Shown: positions 1-8,976, counted from the stretch's first letter. The stretch: 25,883 nt of DNA from an uncultured Lachnospiraceae bacterium (GCA_951801245.1 CATOMC010000023.1:1-25883), one strand, 5' to 3'. Notes: generated from the letters alone by a model not told the origin. Numbers and translations are program-made.

Positions 1-61
1 TTATCGAAACCCTGAAAAAACGAAATATGGGAATGATCGAGAATATAAGGAAGTTATTTAT

Positions 62-97
62 GGGCACACCGGCTATATTTTAGCCGGTGCAATACCC
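62..97. other. Inverted repeat (hairpin) of unknown role
   Basis: A 9-bp perfect inverted repeat, CACCGGCTA (67-75) and TAGCCGGTG (81-89), has a 5-base loop and is flanked by GGG (62-64) and CCC (95-97) that could extend the stem. No T-run follows on either strand, so it is not a convincing terminator. Frame 2 of positions 2-133 stays open across it without a recognisable product, so it may be coding sequence of a truncated upstream gene. Confidence 0.4.
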
Positions 98-141
98 GTT
101 AGTCTGACCGGAAGGCTGAACTGTTACGATTGATATTATGA

Positions 142-368
142 CGGCTGCATCTAAATTTTGTACCTTTTAAGATCCGTCTGTTCAATGCGACCAGTCAGGA
201 GGAAGTGCTCAATACATCCTGCAGCTTTTGCAGAATCTCGGCGAAGTTCCCGTAGAACTTGCAGAACAGATAGGATCCCAGCAGAACAATGAGACATTGG
301 ATCAGTGGTTTCAGACAGCGATGAAGGCAGAGAGCATCGCACAGTTTCGTGAGAAGGAAAATATATAG
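142..368 (+). pseudogene. 3' remnant of an Rpn-family / PD-(D/E)XK nuclease-like gene, frameshifted
   Basis: Frame 1 from 142 reads ...FVPFKIRLFNATSQEEVL. Frame 3 continues with ILQLLQNLGEVPVELAEQI and ends ...ESIAQFREKENI at the TAG at 366-368. Inserting one base near position 210 joins the two halves into EEVLQYILQLLQNLGEVP, so a single-base deletion is the simplest explanation. From memory, the tail (amphipathic helix, 'PVELAEQI', 'SIAQF') resembles C-termini of Rpn-family recombination-promoting nucleases common in Lachnospiraceae; an intact relative of that family sits at 12874-13830. There is no start codon or ribosome binding site, and a TGA lies just upstream at 139-141, so only the 3' end survives. 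A terminator follows 30 bases after the stop, as expected for a former gene end. The family assignment is inference; the reading-frame break is seen directly. Confidence 0.55.
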
Positions 369-397
369 CTGCTTTATAATTGTAGAATGGGAATCGG

Positions 398-430
398 AAA
401 AGACTTGCCGCAAGGAGGTCTTTTCTTTGC
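398..430 (+). terminator. Rho-independent terminator of the broken upstream gene
   Basis: AAAAGAC (398-404) pairs with GTCTTTT (418-424), with additional partial pairing inside, and is followed by a T-rich tail (421-429). It lies 30 bases after the stop at 366-368 and isolates tex from upstream transcription. Confidence 0.6.
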
Positions 431-492
431 TTTTACCTGTACCCAGTCATACAAATAAACAGCAAAATATAAAAATGTTATATTTTAGGGAG

Positions 493-521
493 TTGCGGCT
501 TTCGGCGAAATCTTGTATAAT
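493..521 (+). promoter_or_regulatory. Sigma-A-type promoter for tex
   Basis: TTGCGG (493-498), a 17-base spacer and a perfect TATAAT (516-521). Transcription would start near 528, giving a leader of about 137 bases before tex. The leader contains a small hairpin, AATATGC/GCATATT (584-600), of unknown meaning. Confidence 0.6.
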
Positions 522-664
522 ATAGGCGTTAGTGTAAAAATGCGGGCATTATGTCCCGGATTTAAGCCAGGGGACGGCCTAAAAATATGCTTTGCATATT
601 TAAAATGCATCAGCACTTTAGCAGAGCAGAGCACTGAATTGAAAGAAAAAACTGGAGTTGGATT

Positions 665-3055
665 ATGGACATTATTCTCAAATTAAAAGAAGAACTGAAA
701 GTAGAAAAATGGCAGGTAGAGGCAGCAGTAGGATTGATCGATGAAGGCAACACAATCCCTTTTATTGCAAGATACCGTAAAGAAGTCACAGGGTCATTAA
801 ATGATGAAGTTTTAAGAAATCTTCATGAAAGACTCGTGTATCTGCGGAATCTGGAAGAGAAAAAGGAGCAGGTATTAAAGAGCATAGAAGAACAGGGTAA
901 ACTGACAGACGAGCTGAAAGAAAAGATTGTGGCGGCTGAGACGATGGTAGTGGTAGAGGATTTATATCGTCCCTATCGTCCGAAGAGAAAGACGCGTGCC
1001 AGCGTGGCGAAGGAAAAAGGGCTTGACGGACTCGCAGACTTCATTCTGGCGCAGGAGACTTCTGCTCCAATCGAGGAGGAAGCACTTAAGTACGTCCATG
1101 AGGATGAAGAGCCATCCAAGGCTGTGAAGACAGTGGAAGAGGCAGTGCAGGGTGCGAAAGACATCATCGCGGAAATGATTTCCGATGAGGCGGACTATCG
1201 AATCTATATTCGTGATATCACCATGAAAGAAGGCAGTCTTTCCAGTTCAGCCAGGGATGAGAAGGCTGAGAGTGTCTATGAGATGTATTATCAGTATGAA
1301 GAACCCATCAGCAAGGTGGCGGGCCACAGGACGCTGGCGATTAACCGCGGAGAGAATGAAAAATTCCTGACAGTGAAGGTGGAGGCCCCAAGAGAGCGTA
1401 TCTTACAGTTCCTTCGGACGAAGACGATTAAAAATGACAACCCTGTCACATCTCCCCTTTTGGAGGAAACGATCGCTGACAGTTATGACAGGCTGATTGC
1501 GCCGGCGATCGAGCGTGAGATTAGAAATGACCTGACGGAGAAAGCAGAGGACGGCGCTATTTCCGTATTTGGCAAGAATCTGGAACAGCTTCTCTTACAG
1601 CCGCCCATCAAGGGTAAAGTGGTTCTTGGCTGGGATCCGGCTTTCCGTACAGGTTGTAAGCTGGCGGTGGTGGATGAGACCGGGAAGGTACTTGATACCA
1701 AGGTGATTTATCCTACGGCGCCCCAGAATAAAGTGGAACAGGCCAAGGCCGAGCTTAAAAAACTGATCAAAAAATATAATGTTTCTCTTATTTCTGTCGG
1801 TAACGGAACGGCATCGAGAGAATCCGAGCAGGTGATCGTGGAACTGATCAAAGAGCTGGATGTACCGGTGCAGTACGTGATCGTCAACGAGGCGGGGGCA
1901 TCTGTCTATTCTGCCAGCAAACTGGCTACAGAAGAATTTCCCAATTTTGATGTGGGTCAGAGAAGTGCGGCGTCTATCGCAAGGAGGCTGCAGGATCCAC
2001 TTGCAGAACTTGTTAAGATTGATCCCAAGTCTATCGGTGTGGGACAATACCAGCATGATATGAATCAGAAGAAGCTGAGCGAGGCGCTTGGCGGTGTCGT
2101 GGAGGATAGTGTAAACCGCGTTGGTGTGGATTTGAATACGGCTTCCGCGTCCCTTCTGGAATATGTTTCCGGTGTGACTAAGGTAATTGCCAGAAATATT
2201 GTGGATTACCGGGAAACCAATGGCCGTTTCAAGAATCGTGCGCAACTTTTGAAAGTGGCGAAACTAGGGCCTAAGGCATATGAGCAGTGTGCCGGATTTA
2301 TGCGTATCACGGACGGCGACAATCCGTTGGATGCAACCAGCGTGCATCCGGAATCCTACGAGGCGGCTGAGAAACTTCTGGAAAAGCTGGGCCTTACCAT
2401 GGAAGACGTCAGGGAGGCACAGAAAAAGGCGGCTGCACAGAAAACAGCAGCTAAGAAAGCGGCTCCGGTGAAGGAAAAGAAGCCCCGTCAGTCTAAGATT
2501 GTGATCCGCAATACCAATACGGCGATGGGCAAAGCGCTTGCGGCGGCTATGGGCGGTATGAACCTGGAACAACAGGAAAATGACACAGGTGTCATGGATT
2601 CCAAAACACAGGCACCTAAGGAGGCAGCGGCCGGCAGTCTTGTCAGAAAGATCAAAGACAAAAAGAAACTTGCGGAGGAACTTGGCATCGGTGAGATCAC
2701 GCTCATGGATATTCTTACAGAGCTTGAGAAACCGGCCAGAGACCCCCGTGACGATATGCCTGCACCAATCCTTAGAAGTGATGTACTGGATATGAAGGAT
2801 TTAAAACCCGGTATGATCTTAAAAGGAACGGTCCGCAACGTGATTGATTTTGGTGTGTTTGTGGATATCGGGGTGCATCAGGACGGGTTGGTGCATATTT
2901 CCCAGATCACGGACAAGTACATCAAACATCCCTTAGAAGCTGTCAGCGTCGGTGATGTGGTAGACGTGCAGGTTCTGACGGTAGACACGGCCAAGAAACG
3001 GATTGGTCTGACCATGAAGATCGGGCAGGAAGCGGCAGGCAGGAAACAGCAGTAG
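665..3055 (+). CDS. tex: Tex family transcription accessory protein (S1 RNA-binding)
   Basis: Cytoplasmic nucleic-acid-binding protein of the Tex/YhgF family, thought to act in transcription and RNA metabolism; the exact role is unsettled. Visible layout over 796 residues: helical N-terminal HTH-like region (1 to about 200), YqgF/RNase H-like domain starting near 'VVLGWDPAFRTGCKLAVVD' (about 317-455), helix-hairpin-helix region with GVDLNTAS and the RNRAQLLKVAKLGPKAYEQC stretch (about 490-560), and a C-terminal S1 domain from 'LKPGMILKGTVRNVIDFGVF' (about 711-782). Between HhH and S1 lies a Lys/Ala-rich, low-complexity stretch (about 590-620) and a linker, which makes it somewhat longer than the roughly 720-780 residues usual for the family. 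The start is supported by GGAG at 654-657. It has its own promoter. The opp operon begins 58 bases downstream with no terminator between, so read-through is possible. Confidence 0.95.
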   Translation: MDIILKLKEELKVEKWQVEAAVGLIDEGNTIPFIARYRKEVTGSLNDEVLRNLHERLVYLRNLEEKKEQVLKSIEEQGKLTDELKEKIVAAETMVVVEDLYRPYRPKRKTRASVAKEKGLDGLADFILAQETSAPIEEEALKYVHEDEEPSKAVKTVEEAVQGAKDIIAEMISDEADYRIYIRDITMKEGSLSSSARDEKAESVYEMYYQYEEPISKVAGHRTLAINRGENEKFLTVKVEAPRERILQFLRTKTIKNDNPVTSPLLEETIADSYDRLIAPAIEREIRNDLTEKAEDGAISVFGKNLEQLLLQPPIKGKVVLGWDPAFRTGCKLAVVDETGKVLDTKVIYPTAPQNKVEQAKAELKKLIKKYNVSLISVGNGTASRESEQVIVELIKELDVPVQYVIVNEAGASVYSASKLATEEFPNFDVGQRSAASIARRLQDPLAELVKIDPKSIGVGQYQHDMNQKKLSEALGGVVEDSVNRVGVDLNTASASLLEYVSGVTKVIARNIVDYRETNGRFKNRAQLLKVAKLGPKAYEQCAGFMRITDGDNPLDATSVHPESYEAAEKLLEKLGLTMEDVREAQKKAAAQKTAAKKAAPVKEKKPRQSKIVIRNTNTAMGKALAAAMGGMNLEQQENDTGVMDSKTQAPKEAAAGSLVRKIKDKKKLAEELGIGEITLMDILTELEKPARDPRDDMPAPILRSDVLDMKDLKPGMILKGTVRNVIDFGVFVDIGVHQDGLVHISQITDKYIKHPLEAVSVGDVVDVQVLTVDTAKKRIGLTMKIGQEAAGRKQQ

Positions 3056-3113
3056 AAAAAGCAGGCGCAGGCGGGTCTGCGGTGTAGTCAATTGTTAGAA
3101 AGGAAGTTTCATC

Positions 3114-4031
3114 ATGGCGAAGTATATTGTAAAGAGAATTTTACTGGCGATCGTGACGATTTGGGCGGTTGCCACACTCACTTTTTTCCTTATGAACCTG
3201 GTGCCGGGCGGCCCGTTCTTATCGGAAAAAGCAATCAGCCCCCAGGCACAGGCAGCCCTGGAGGCGAAATACGGCCTGGACAAACCCATGTTCCAGAGAT
3301 ACCTTAACTATGTCACCTCTGCGGCACACGGCGATTTCGGAGACAGCTTAAAACAGAGAGGTCGTACGGTAATGTCGATCATTACCATGAAATTCCCGGT
3401 ATCAGCGAGGGTAGGCGGTTTATCCGTTCTGGTGGCTTTGACGCTTGGCATTCCCTTAGGGTGTATAGCGGCCCTGAAGCGAGGAAAGGCGGCAGATAGT
3501 GTGATCAGCGTGGTGGCCACCTGTGGTATTGCGGTACCCAGTTTTGTTATCTGTACGGTGCTGATGTATTTCTTGGGCGTCAAGCTGGGGATCTTACCGA
3601 CCATGGGATTAGAGACCGGGAAGCATTATGTGATGCCGGTCATAGCCCTTTCCTTCTATCCGACGGCTTATATCATGCGGCTGATGCGTTCTTCCATGCT
3701 GGACGTGCTGGGACAGGATTATATGCGGACAGCCCGTGCCAAGGGACTGGCCGGCGGGAAGATTCTGTTTAAGCATGCGCTGCGTAATGCCATCCTGCCG
3801 GTTGTCACTTATGTAGGTCCGATGCTTGCCTACACGATTACTGGAAGCTTTGTGGTGGAGAAGATATTCGTAATCCCGGGTCTTGGAGGCGAGTTTATCA
3901 AAGCGATCAACGGACGTGATTATACGCTTATCATGGGTACCACGATTTTCCTTGCTACGCTGGTCATCGTAATGAATGTGCTCGTGGATATCGTTTATAA
4001 GATTGTGGATCCCAGAATTAAATTGAAGTAG
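3114..4031 (+). CDS. oppB: Oligopeptide ABC transporter permease OppB
   Basis: First membrane subunit of a peptide importer. It has the standard N-terminus of the OppB/DppB family (MAKYIVKRILLAIVTIWAVA, a transmembrane helix), the periplasmic-side 'LVPGGPF' motif and about six membrane segments. The cytoplasmic EAA loop is seen as 'DYMRTARAKGLAGGKILFKHALRNA' split across about 202-226 and contacts the ATPases. The C-terminus 'VDIVYKIVDPRIKLK' is typical. The length of 305 residues is normal. An AAAGGAAG ribosome binding site precedes the ATG. It is the first gene of oppBCDFA; the order with the binding protein last is common in Clostridia. The substrate (oligo- versus dipeptide, or another small molecule) cannot be read from the permease. 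Confidence 0.93.
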   Translation: MAKYIVKRILLAIVTIWAVATLTFFLMNLVPGGPFLSEKAISPQAQAALEAKYGLDKPMFQRYLNYVTSAAHGDFGDSLKQRGRTVMSIITMKFPVSARVGGLSVLVALTLGIPLGCIAALKRGKAADSVISVVATCGIAVPSFVICTVLMYFLGVKLGILPTMGLETGKHYVMPVIALSFYPTAYIMRLMRSSMLDVLGQDYMRTARAKGLAGGKILFKHALRNAILPVVTYVGPMLAYTITGSFVVEKIFVIPGLGGEFIKAINGRDYTLIMGTTIFLATLVIVMNVLVDIVYKIVDPRIKLK

Positions 4032-4084
4032 AAATCAGAACGGTTGGCAAATTGTATAGATAGTAAGAAAGGCATGATACTAAG

Positions 4085-5134
4085 ATGAAAGAAAATCCTT
4101 TAAGTTTTCAGTTAAAACTCAAGCCGGAGGATTTCCTGCCGGCAACGGAGGAGGAGAAACAGAGCCAGGTTATTATGCGCGAGAGCGTGGGATTCTGGCA
4201 GGACGGTTTCAGACGTCTGCGCAAAAATAAAGTGGCGATGGTCTCTTTGGTGGTGATCATTCTGGTCATGATATTCTCCTTTATTGTTCCGTCATTTTAT
4301 CCTTATACGTATAAAGAACAGATTAAGGGAGCCAATAATCTGGCGCCCATGGAATATTCTCAGGAGGAACAGGCCAGGATTGACGCAGGCGAGAGTGTGT
4401 TCCCGCATATCTTCGGTACGGACAAGATGGGGCGTGATTATGCAATCCGTGTGATGATGGGAAGCCGTATCTCTCTGCTGGTAGGTTTGATCGCGACAGC
4501 CATTATTCTGGTCATCGGTTCCGCTTACGGTTCGATTGCGGCCTTTTTTGGCGGCACGGTGGATCTGGTGATGATGCGTATTGTGGATATCATTTATACG
4601 ATACCGGATATCCTGCTGATCGTGCTGTTATCCTTTTCCCTCAAGGCACCGCTTGCAAATCTGGCCCAAAATGTACCGGGGTTCGGATGGGTTAATATTG
4701 TAGGTGAGAACTTGATCAGTATCTTTATCGTGTTTGCCCTGCTCTACTGGGTGGGTATGGCGAGAATGGTGAGAAGCCAGGTGCTCATGCTCAAGGAGAG
4801 CGAGTATGTGACGGCAGCCAGGGCATTGGGCGTAGGTAACGGCAGGATCATCAAGAAGCACCTTCTGACGAACTGTATCGGTACGTTGATCGTAACAACG
4901 ACCCTGCAGATTCCGTCCTCCATCTTTACCGAGAGTTTCTTAAGCTTTCTGGGAATGGGTGTGGCGGTTCCGCTTCCTTCGCTTGGCAGTCTGGCCAGCG
5001 ATGCGATCAACGGTATGCAGACTTACCCGTATCTGCTGTTTATTCCGGCTCTTTTGATCAGTTTGATCATTTTGAGTTTTAACTTGTTTGGCGATGGTTT
5101 AAGAGATGCTTTTGACCCGAAACTGAAAAACTAA
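4085..5134 (+). CDS. oppC: Oligopeptide ABC transporter permease OppC
   Basis: Second membrane subunit, paired with OppB. The roughly 35-residue hydrophilic N-terminus is followed by the family signature 'FWQDGFRRLRKNKVAMVSL' (about 32-50) leading into the first transmembrane helix, then the 'HIFGTDKMGRDYAIRVMMGSRISLLVGL' region (about 101-128) characteristic of OppC/DppC. The EAA loop (ESEYVTAARALGVGNGRIIKKH) lies near 238-259, and the C-terminus is 'GDGLRDAFDPKLKN'. The length of 349 residues is slightly long for the family because of an extended external segment between the first two helices (about 75-105). It is 53 bases after oppB and 17 before oppD, so the genes are co-transcribed. Confidence 0.93.
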   Translation: MKENPLSFQLKLKPEDFLPATEEEKQSQVIMRESVGFWQDGFRRLRKNKVAMVSLVVIILVMIFSFIVPSFYPYTYKEQIKGANNLAPMEYSQEEQARIDAGESVFPHIFGTDKMGRDYAIRVMMGSRISLLVGLIATAIILVIGSAYGSIAAFFGGTVDLVMMRIVDIIYTIPDILLIVLLSFSLKAPLANLAQNVPGFGWVNIVGENLISIFIVFALLYWVGMARMVRSQVLMLKESEYVTAARALGVGNGRIIKKHLLTNCIGTLIVTTTLQIPSSIFTESFLSFLGMGVAVPLPSLGSLASDAINGMQTYPYLLFIPALLISLIILSFNLFGDGLRDAFDPKLKN

Positions 5135-5151
5135 GAAGGGAGTATGAGAAG

Positions 5152-6153
5152 ATGGCAGAATACCTTGTAGATATTAGAAATGAAAGACTTTCTTTTTTCA
5201 CTCCCGCAGGGGAGGTTAAGTCTCTGAATGATGTCTCCATCCAGCTAAAGGAGGGGGAAGTGTTGGGAATCGTGGGTGAGAGTGGATCCGGTAAATCCGT
5301 TACAGCCTACAGCTTGATGGGGCTGACGGCACATCCCGGCAAGCTCCTTGGCGGAGAACTGCATTTCAACGGGCATCAGATTGAAAAGATGACGGATAAA
5401 GAGATGCGCAAGATCCGTGGTAATGAGATTTCCATTATTTTCCAGGATCCGATGACCAGCTTGAACCCGGTGTACACCATTGGCAATCAAATAACAGAAG
5501 TTATTAAACTGCACACAGACAAGGACAGCCAGCAGGCGAAGGCACGTGCCCGGGAACTTCTGGAGCTGGTCGGTATCAATGAACCGGACAGGCGTTTGAA
5601 ACAGTATCCGCATGAATTATCAGGCGGTATGCGCCAGCGTGTGATGATTGCTATCGCCCTGGCCTGCGAGCCGAAGCTTTTGATTGCAGATGAGCCTACT
5701 ACGGCTCTGGACGTGACCATTCAGGCCCAGATTCTGGAACTGATGATGGATCTAAAGGATAAACTGGGTATGGCGATCATTATGATCACCCATGACCTGG
5801 GGGTAGTGGCCAGCATGTGTGAACGGATCGCGGTCATGTATGCCGGCAGGATTGTGGAATATGGCACAACAGATGATATTTTTTATCATCCGAAGCATCA
5901 GTATACGAAAGGGCTGATCCGTTCCATTCCTAGATTGGATACTAAGGAACATGAGAGACTTGTGCCGATCGAAGGAACACCGGTGGATCTTCTCAATCCA
6001 CCCGAAGGATGTCCTTTTGCCCCCAGGTGCGATGCAGCCATGAAGATCTGCCTGCGGGAAATGCCCCCGGTATCCACATTTGGAGAGGTGCATTATACGA
6101 AGTGCTGGCTGAATCAGAAAGAAGAGTTTGAGAAAGGAGCATCCCATGAGTGA
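5152..6153 (+). CDS. oppD: Oligopeptide ABC transporter ATPase OppD
   Basis: One of two nucleotide-binding subunits powering the importer. Walker A is GESGSGKS (42-49), the ABC signature LSGGMRQR begins at residue 156, Walker B LLIADEP lies near 176-182 with D-loop TALD, and the switch histidine is in 'MITHDLGVV'. The C-terminal oligopeptide/dipeptide extension carries 'GCPFAPRC' and two further cysteines (CLRE, KCWL). In characterised OppD/DppD proteins this cysteine set can hold an iron-sulfur cluster, which is plausible here but unproven. The start is preceded by AAGGGAG at 5135-5141. The stop overlaps the oppF start by 8 bases, indicating translational coupling. Confidence 0.94.
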   Translation: MAEYLVDIRNERLSFFTPAGEVKSLNDVSIQLKEGEVLGIVGESGSGKSVTAYSLMGLTAHPGKLLGGELHFNGHQIEKMTDKEMRKIRGNEISIIFQDPMTSLNPVYTIGNQITEVIKLHTDKDSQQAKARARELLELVGINEPDRRLKQYPHELSGGMRQRVMIAIALACEPKLLIADEPTTALDVTIQAQILELMMDLKDKLGMAIIMITHDLGVVASMCERIAVMYAGRIVEYGTTDDIFYHPKHQYTKGLIRSIPRLDTKEHERLVPIEGTPVDLLNPPEGCPFAPRCDAAMKICLREMPPVSTFGEVHYTKCWLNQKEEFEKGASHE

Positions 6154-7135
6154 GCATTTGATTGAAATAGAACATCTGCGTCAGTATTTTCCGGCGGGAG
6201 GTTTTGGTAAAAACAAAAAGTTTATCCGGGCGGTGGAGGATGTTTCCTTTTATATTGACAGGGGAGAGACGCTGGGACTGGTTGGAGAGTCGGGCTGTGG
6301 CAAGACCACCACGGGACGCGCCATGCTCAGACTCTATGATCCCACAGGAGGCAGATTTACCTTTGACGGTGATGTGGTTTTTGATGTAGAGAAAAAGCAG
6401 TATGCGGACATGCTTCCTTACCGCAAGCGGATGCAGATCGTATTCCAGGATCCTTATGCGAGTCTGGATCCCCGTATGACGGTAGGAGATATCGTAGGAG
6501 AGGCAATCGATGTCCATAAAATGGCGGCCAACAAGCAGGAACGATACGATAAGATTATCAGCATTCTGGAAAGAGTTGGACTAAATTCCGAGCATGCAAA
6601 TCGTTATCCCCATGAGTTTTCGGGCGGTCAGAGACAGCGTGTAGGTATTGCCAGGGCATTGGCGGTGCATCCGGAATTTATTGTCTGTGACGAGCCGATC
6701 TCGGCATTGGACGTGTCCATTCAGGCGCAGGTCATCAATATGTTTGAAGATCTGCAGGAAAAGCTGGGCCTGACCTATTTGTTTATTGCCCATGACCTGT
6801 CGGCAGTAAAACATATTTCCAACCGCATCGGCGTTATGTACCTGGGAAGAATGGTGGAACTGGCAGACAGTTATGAACTGGTGGACAGGCCGCTGCATCC
6901 CTATACCAAGAGCCTGATTTCTGCAATTCCCATTGCGGATCCGGTACAAGCCAGGGCAAGCCAGCGTATTGTACTGGAGGGAGATGTGCCAAGTCCTCTA
7001 AATCCCCCTTCCGGATGTGCGTTCCGTACCCGCTGTCCTTATGCGGATGAAAGGTGTGCGGCGGAGGTGCCGGAGTGGAAAGAAGTGGAAAAAGGCCATT
7101 TTTCCGCATGTCACCATATTGACAAGTGCAATTAG
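6146..7135 (+). CDS. oppF: Oligopeptide ABC transporter ATPase OppF
   Basis: Second nucleotide-binding subunit. I place the start at the ATG at 6146 because AAAGGAG (6133-6139) sits 6 bases upstream; an in-frame TTG at 6128 lies before that site and has no support. Walker A GESGCGKT (47-54), signature FSGGQRQR (about 157-164), Walker B FIVCDEP followed by SALDVS, and switch region 'FIAHDLSAV' are all intact, so it should hydrolyse ATP. The C-terminal extension has the cysteine set GCAFRTRC...CAAE...ACHH, parallel to OppD. It is the last gene before oppA, with a 57-base gap and no terminator between. Confidence 0.94.
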   Translation: MSEHLIEIEHLRQYFPAGGFGKNKKFIRAVEDVSFYIDRGETLGLVGESGCGKTTTGRAMLRLYDPTGGRFTFDGDVVFDVEKKQYADMLPYRKRMQIVFQDPYASLDPRMTVGDIVGEAIDVHKMAANKQERYDKIISILERVGLNSEHANRYPHEFSGGQRQRVGIARALAVHPEFIVCDEPISALDVSIQAQVINMFEDLQEKLGLTYLFIAHDLSAVKHISNRIGVMYLGRMVELADSYELVDRPLHPYTKSLISAIPIADPVQARASQRIVLEGDVPSPLNPPSGCAFRTRCPYADERCAAEVPEWKEVEKGHFSACHHIDKCN

Positions 7136-7192
7136 ATGTGGTAAACATGTTAAGTGAGACTTTTAAAAATATGAAAAGAGGAGGAAAAAGTT

Positions 7193-8914
7193 ATGAAAAA
7201 GAGAGTAATCGCGCTTATGATGGCGGCTGCTATGGTAGTTGGCGTGACAGCTTGCGGCGGTACTGACAATAATACCACCACACCGGCTGCAGAGTCCGGC
7301 GATACAGCAGGCGATGCTGCCGCAGATGATGGCGCAACACAAGAAGACGGTACAGAAGCACCGGCTGCAACCACAGAGGGAGGCGGCAAGATTCTGTCCG
7401 TACAGATCGGCCCGAACCCTGAGACCATTGATCCTGCCCTGAACAGTGCAGTTGATGGCGGTAACATGATCTTACACACATTCGAGTGCCTTTTGACGGT
7501 GGACCAGGAAGGTAAGCTTGCTCCCGGTCAGGCAGAAAGCTGGGAGATATCTGAGGATGGTCTTACATGGACATTCCATTTAAGAGACGGTCTGAAATGG
7601 TCTGATGGCTCTGCTCTTACGGCAAACGACTTTGTATATAGCTGGCGCCGTGTCTGCGATCCCATGGTAGCAGCACCTTATGCTGAGACAGTTCTCGGTA
7701 TGGTAGAAGGTTATGCAGACGCAATCGGCGGCAATCTGGAGGCACTTGGCGTGGAAGCTCCGGATGATTCTACATTAGTAGTGCATTTGTCATCTCCATG
7801 CTCTTACTTCGGTTCTCTGGCAGCATTTGCTACTTTAAGCCCGGTACAGCAGGCAACGGTAGACGCAAACGGAGACAGTTGGGCAGTAGCGGCAGATACT
7901 TATATCTGTAACGGTCCCTTCTACATTTCCGAGTGGGTTCCCAGTTCCTATATCATGTGCACCAAGAACCCCAACTACTGGAATGCAGATGCAGTGAAGC
8001 TTGAGGGCATTAAGTTCAATCTGATTGAGGATCCTAACGCTTCTTACAGCGCATACCAGACTGGTGAAGTGCTCTTTATCAAGGATGTTCCGACAGAAGA
8101 GATTCCTTCCCTGGAAGGCAATCCGGAGTTCTATGTAGATCCGATCATCGGTACCTACTATCTGAGCGTTAACACACAGAAAGAGCCTTTCACAGATGCG
8201 AAAGTACGTAAGGCACTGAGCCTTGCAATTGACCGTGAGTATGTAGCAAATACTTTGATGCAGGGTACTTATTCTCCTGCAAGCAACTTCATGGGTCCTG
8301 GCTGGATTGATACAGACGGTTCCGTATTCTTTGACAATGCAAATGGCGGCAAACCTTATATTGACACTGCAAACCACGATGCAAACGTAGAAGAAGCTAA
8401 GAGGCTTCTTGAGGAAGCAGGTTATCCGAACGGAGAAGGATTCCCGACCATCACATATTCTACCAACGATGCAGGCTATCACAAAGTAGTTGCTGAGTAT
8501 TTACAGCAGGCATGGGCTGAGCTTGGTATCGAACTGCAGGTAGATATCGTTGAGTGGGCAAGCTTCACACCTATGAGACGTAATGGTGATTATGAGATCT
8601 CCCGTAACGGCTGGGTAGGTGACTACAGCGATCCTTCTAACATGCTGGATCTGCTCTACTCCAGTAACGGTAACAACGATGGTAAGTTCAACAATGCAGA
8701 TTATGATGCAGCAATGGAAATCTCCAGAACAACTCTGGATACTGCAGAGCGTTCTGAGGCTCTTCACAAGGCAGAAGATATTCTGATGGAAGAGGCTGGA
8801 TGTATTCCGGTAGCTTACTACAATGACTTCTGGTTACAGAGCGATAAGATCACAGGAATGTGGCACTCCGCATATGGTTACTGGTACTTCATGTATGCTG
8901 ATATTGCTGAGTAA
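7193..8914 (+). CDS. oppA: Peptide ABC transporter substrate-binding lipoprotein OppA
   Basis: Extracellular solute-binding protein of family 5 (SBP_bac_5), which captures peptides and delivers them to OppBC. The N-terminus is a lipoprotein signal: MKKR, a hydrophobic core, then the lipobox VTAC with the acylated Cys near residue 21. A linker rich in Thr, Ala, Glu, Asp and Gly follows (about 23-66). The mature domain begins near 'ILSVQIGPNPETIDPALNS' and includes the family hallmarks 'AESWEISEDGLTWTFHLRDGLKWSDGSALTANDFVYSWRR' (in order, about 113-152) and 'VRKALSLAIDREYV'. The length of 573 residues fits OppA-like proteins. A very good ribosome binding site (AGAGGAGG) precedes the ATG. It closes the opp operon and is followed by a strong terminator. 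Confidence 0.94.
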   Translation: MKKRVIALMMAAAMVVGVTACGGTDNNTTTPAAESGDTAGDAAADDGATQEDGTEAPAATTEGGGKILSVQIGPNPETIDPALNSAVDGGNMILHTFECLLTVDQEGKLAPGQAESWEISEDGLTWTFHLRDGLKWSDGSALTANDFVYSWRRVCDPMVAAPYAETVLGMVEGYADAIGGNLEALGVEAPDDSTLVVHLSSPCSYFGSLAAFATLSPVQQATVDANGDSWAVAADTYICNGPFYISEWVPSSYIMCTKNPNYWNADAVKLEGIKFNLIEDPNASYSAYQTGEVLFIKDVPTEEIPSLEGNPEFYVDPIIGTYYLSVNTQKEPFTDAKVRKALSLAIDREYVANTLMQGTYSPASNFMGPGWIDTDGSVFFDNANGGKPYIDTANHDANVEEAKRLLEEAGYPNGEGFPTITYSTNDAGYHKVVAEYLQQAWAELGIELQVDIVEWASFTPMRRNGDYEISRNGWVGDYSDPSNMLDLLYSSNGNNDGKFNNADYDAAMEISRTTLDTAERSEALHKAEDILMEEAGCIPVAYYNDFWLQSDKITGMWHSAYGYWYFMYADIAE

Positions 8915-8944
8915 GGGTATGAGAAGATAAAGATAATATATATC

Positions 8945-8976
8945 AGGGCGCAGCTTTGGCTGCGCCTTGATTCTTT
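8945..8976 (+). terminator. Terminator of the opp operon
   Basis: GGCGCAGC (8947-8954) pairs perfectly with GCTGCGCC (8959-8966) around a TTTG loop, and A-G/T-T extends it by wobble and A-T pairs. A moderately T-rich tail (TTGATTCTTT) follows. It lies 31 bases after the oppA stop. Confidence 0.8.

Noticed and set aside
62..97. Terminator at the left edge
   Set aside because: The hairpin is strong but there is no T-run on either strand.
2..133. Partial gene in frame 2 at the window start
   Set aside because: A 43-codon frame without a recognisable product and with a hairpin inside; too short to claim as a gene.
1595..2245. 216-codon open frame on the minus strand
   Set aside because: Lies entirely opposite tex, lacks a ribosome binding site and recognisable motifs, and has odd His/Arg/Cys-rich composition typical of antisense frames.
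7835..8482. 215-codon minus-strand open frame
   Set aside because: Opposite oppA, Cys/Ile-rich shadow frame without family features.
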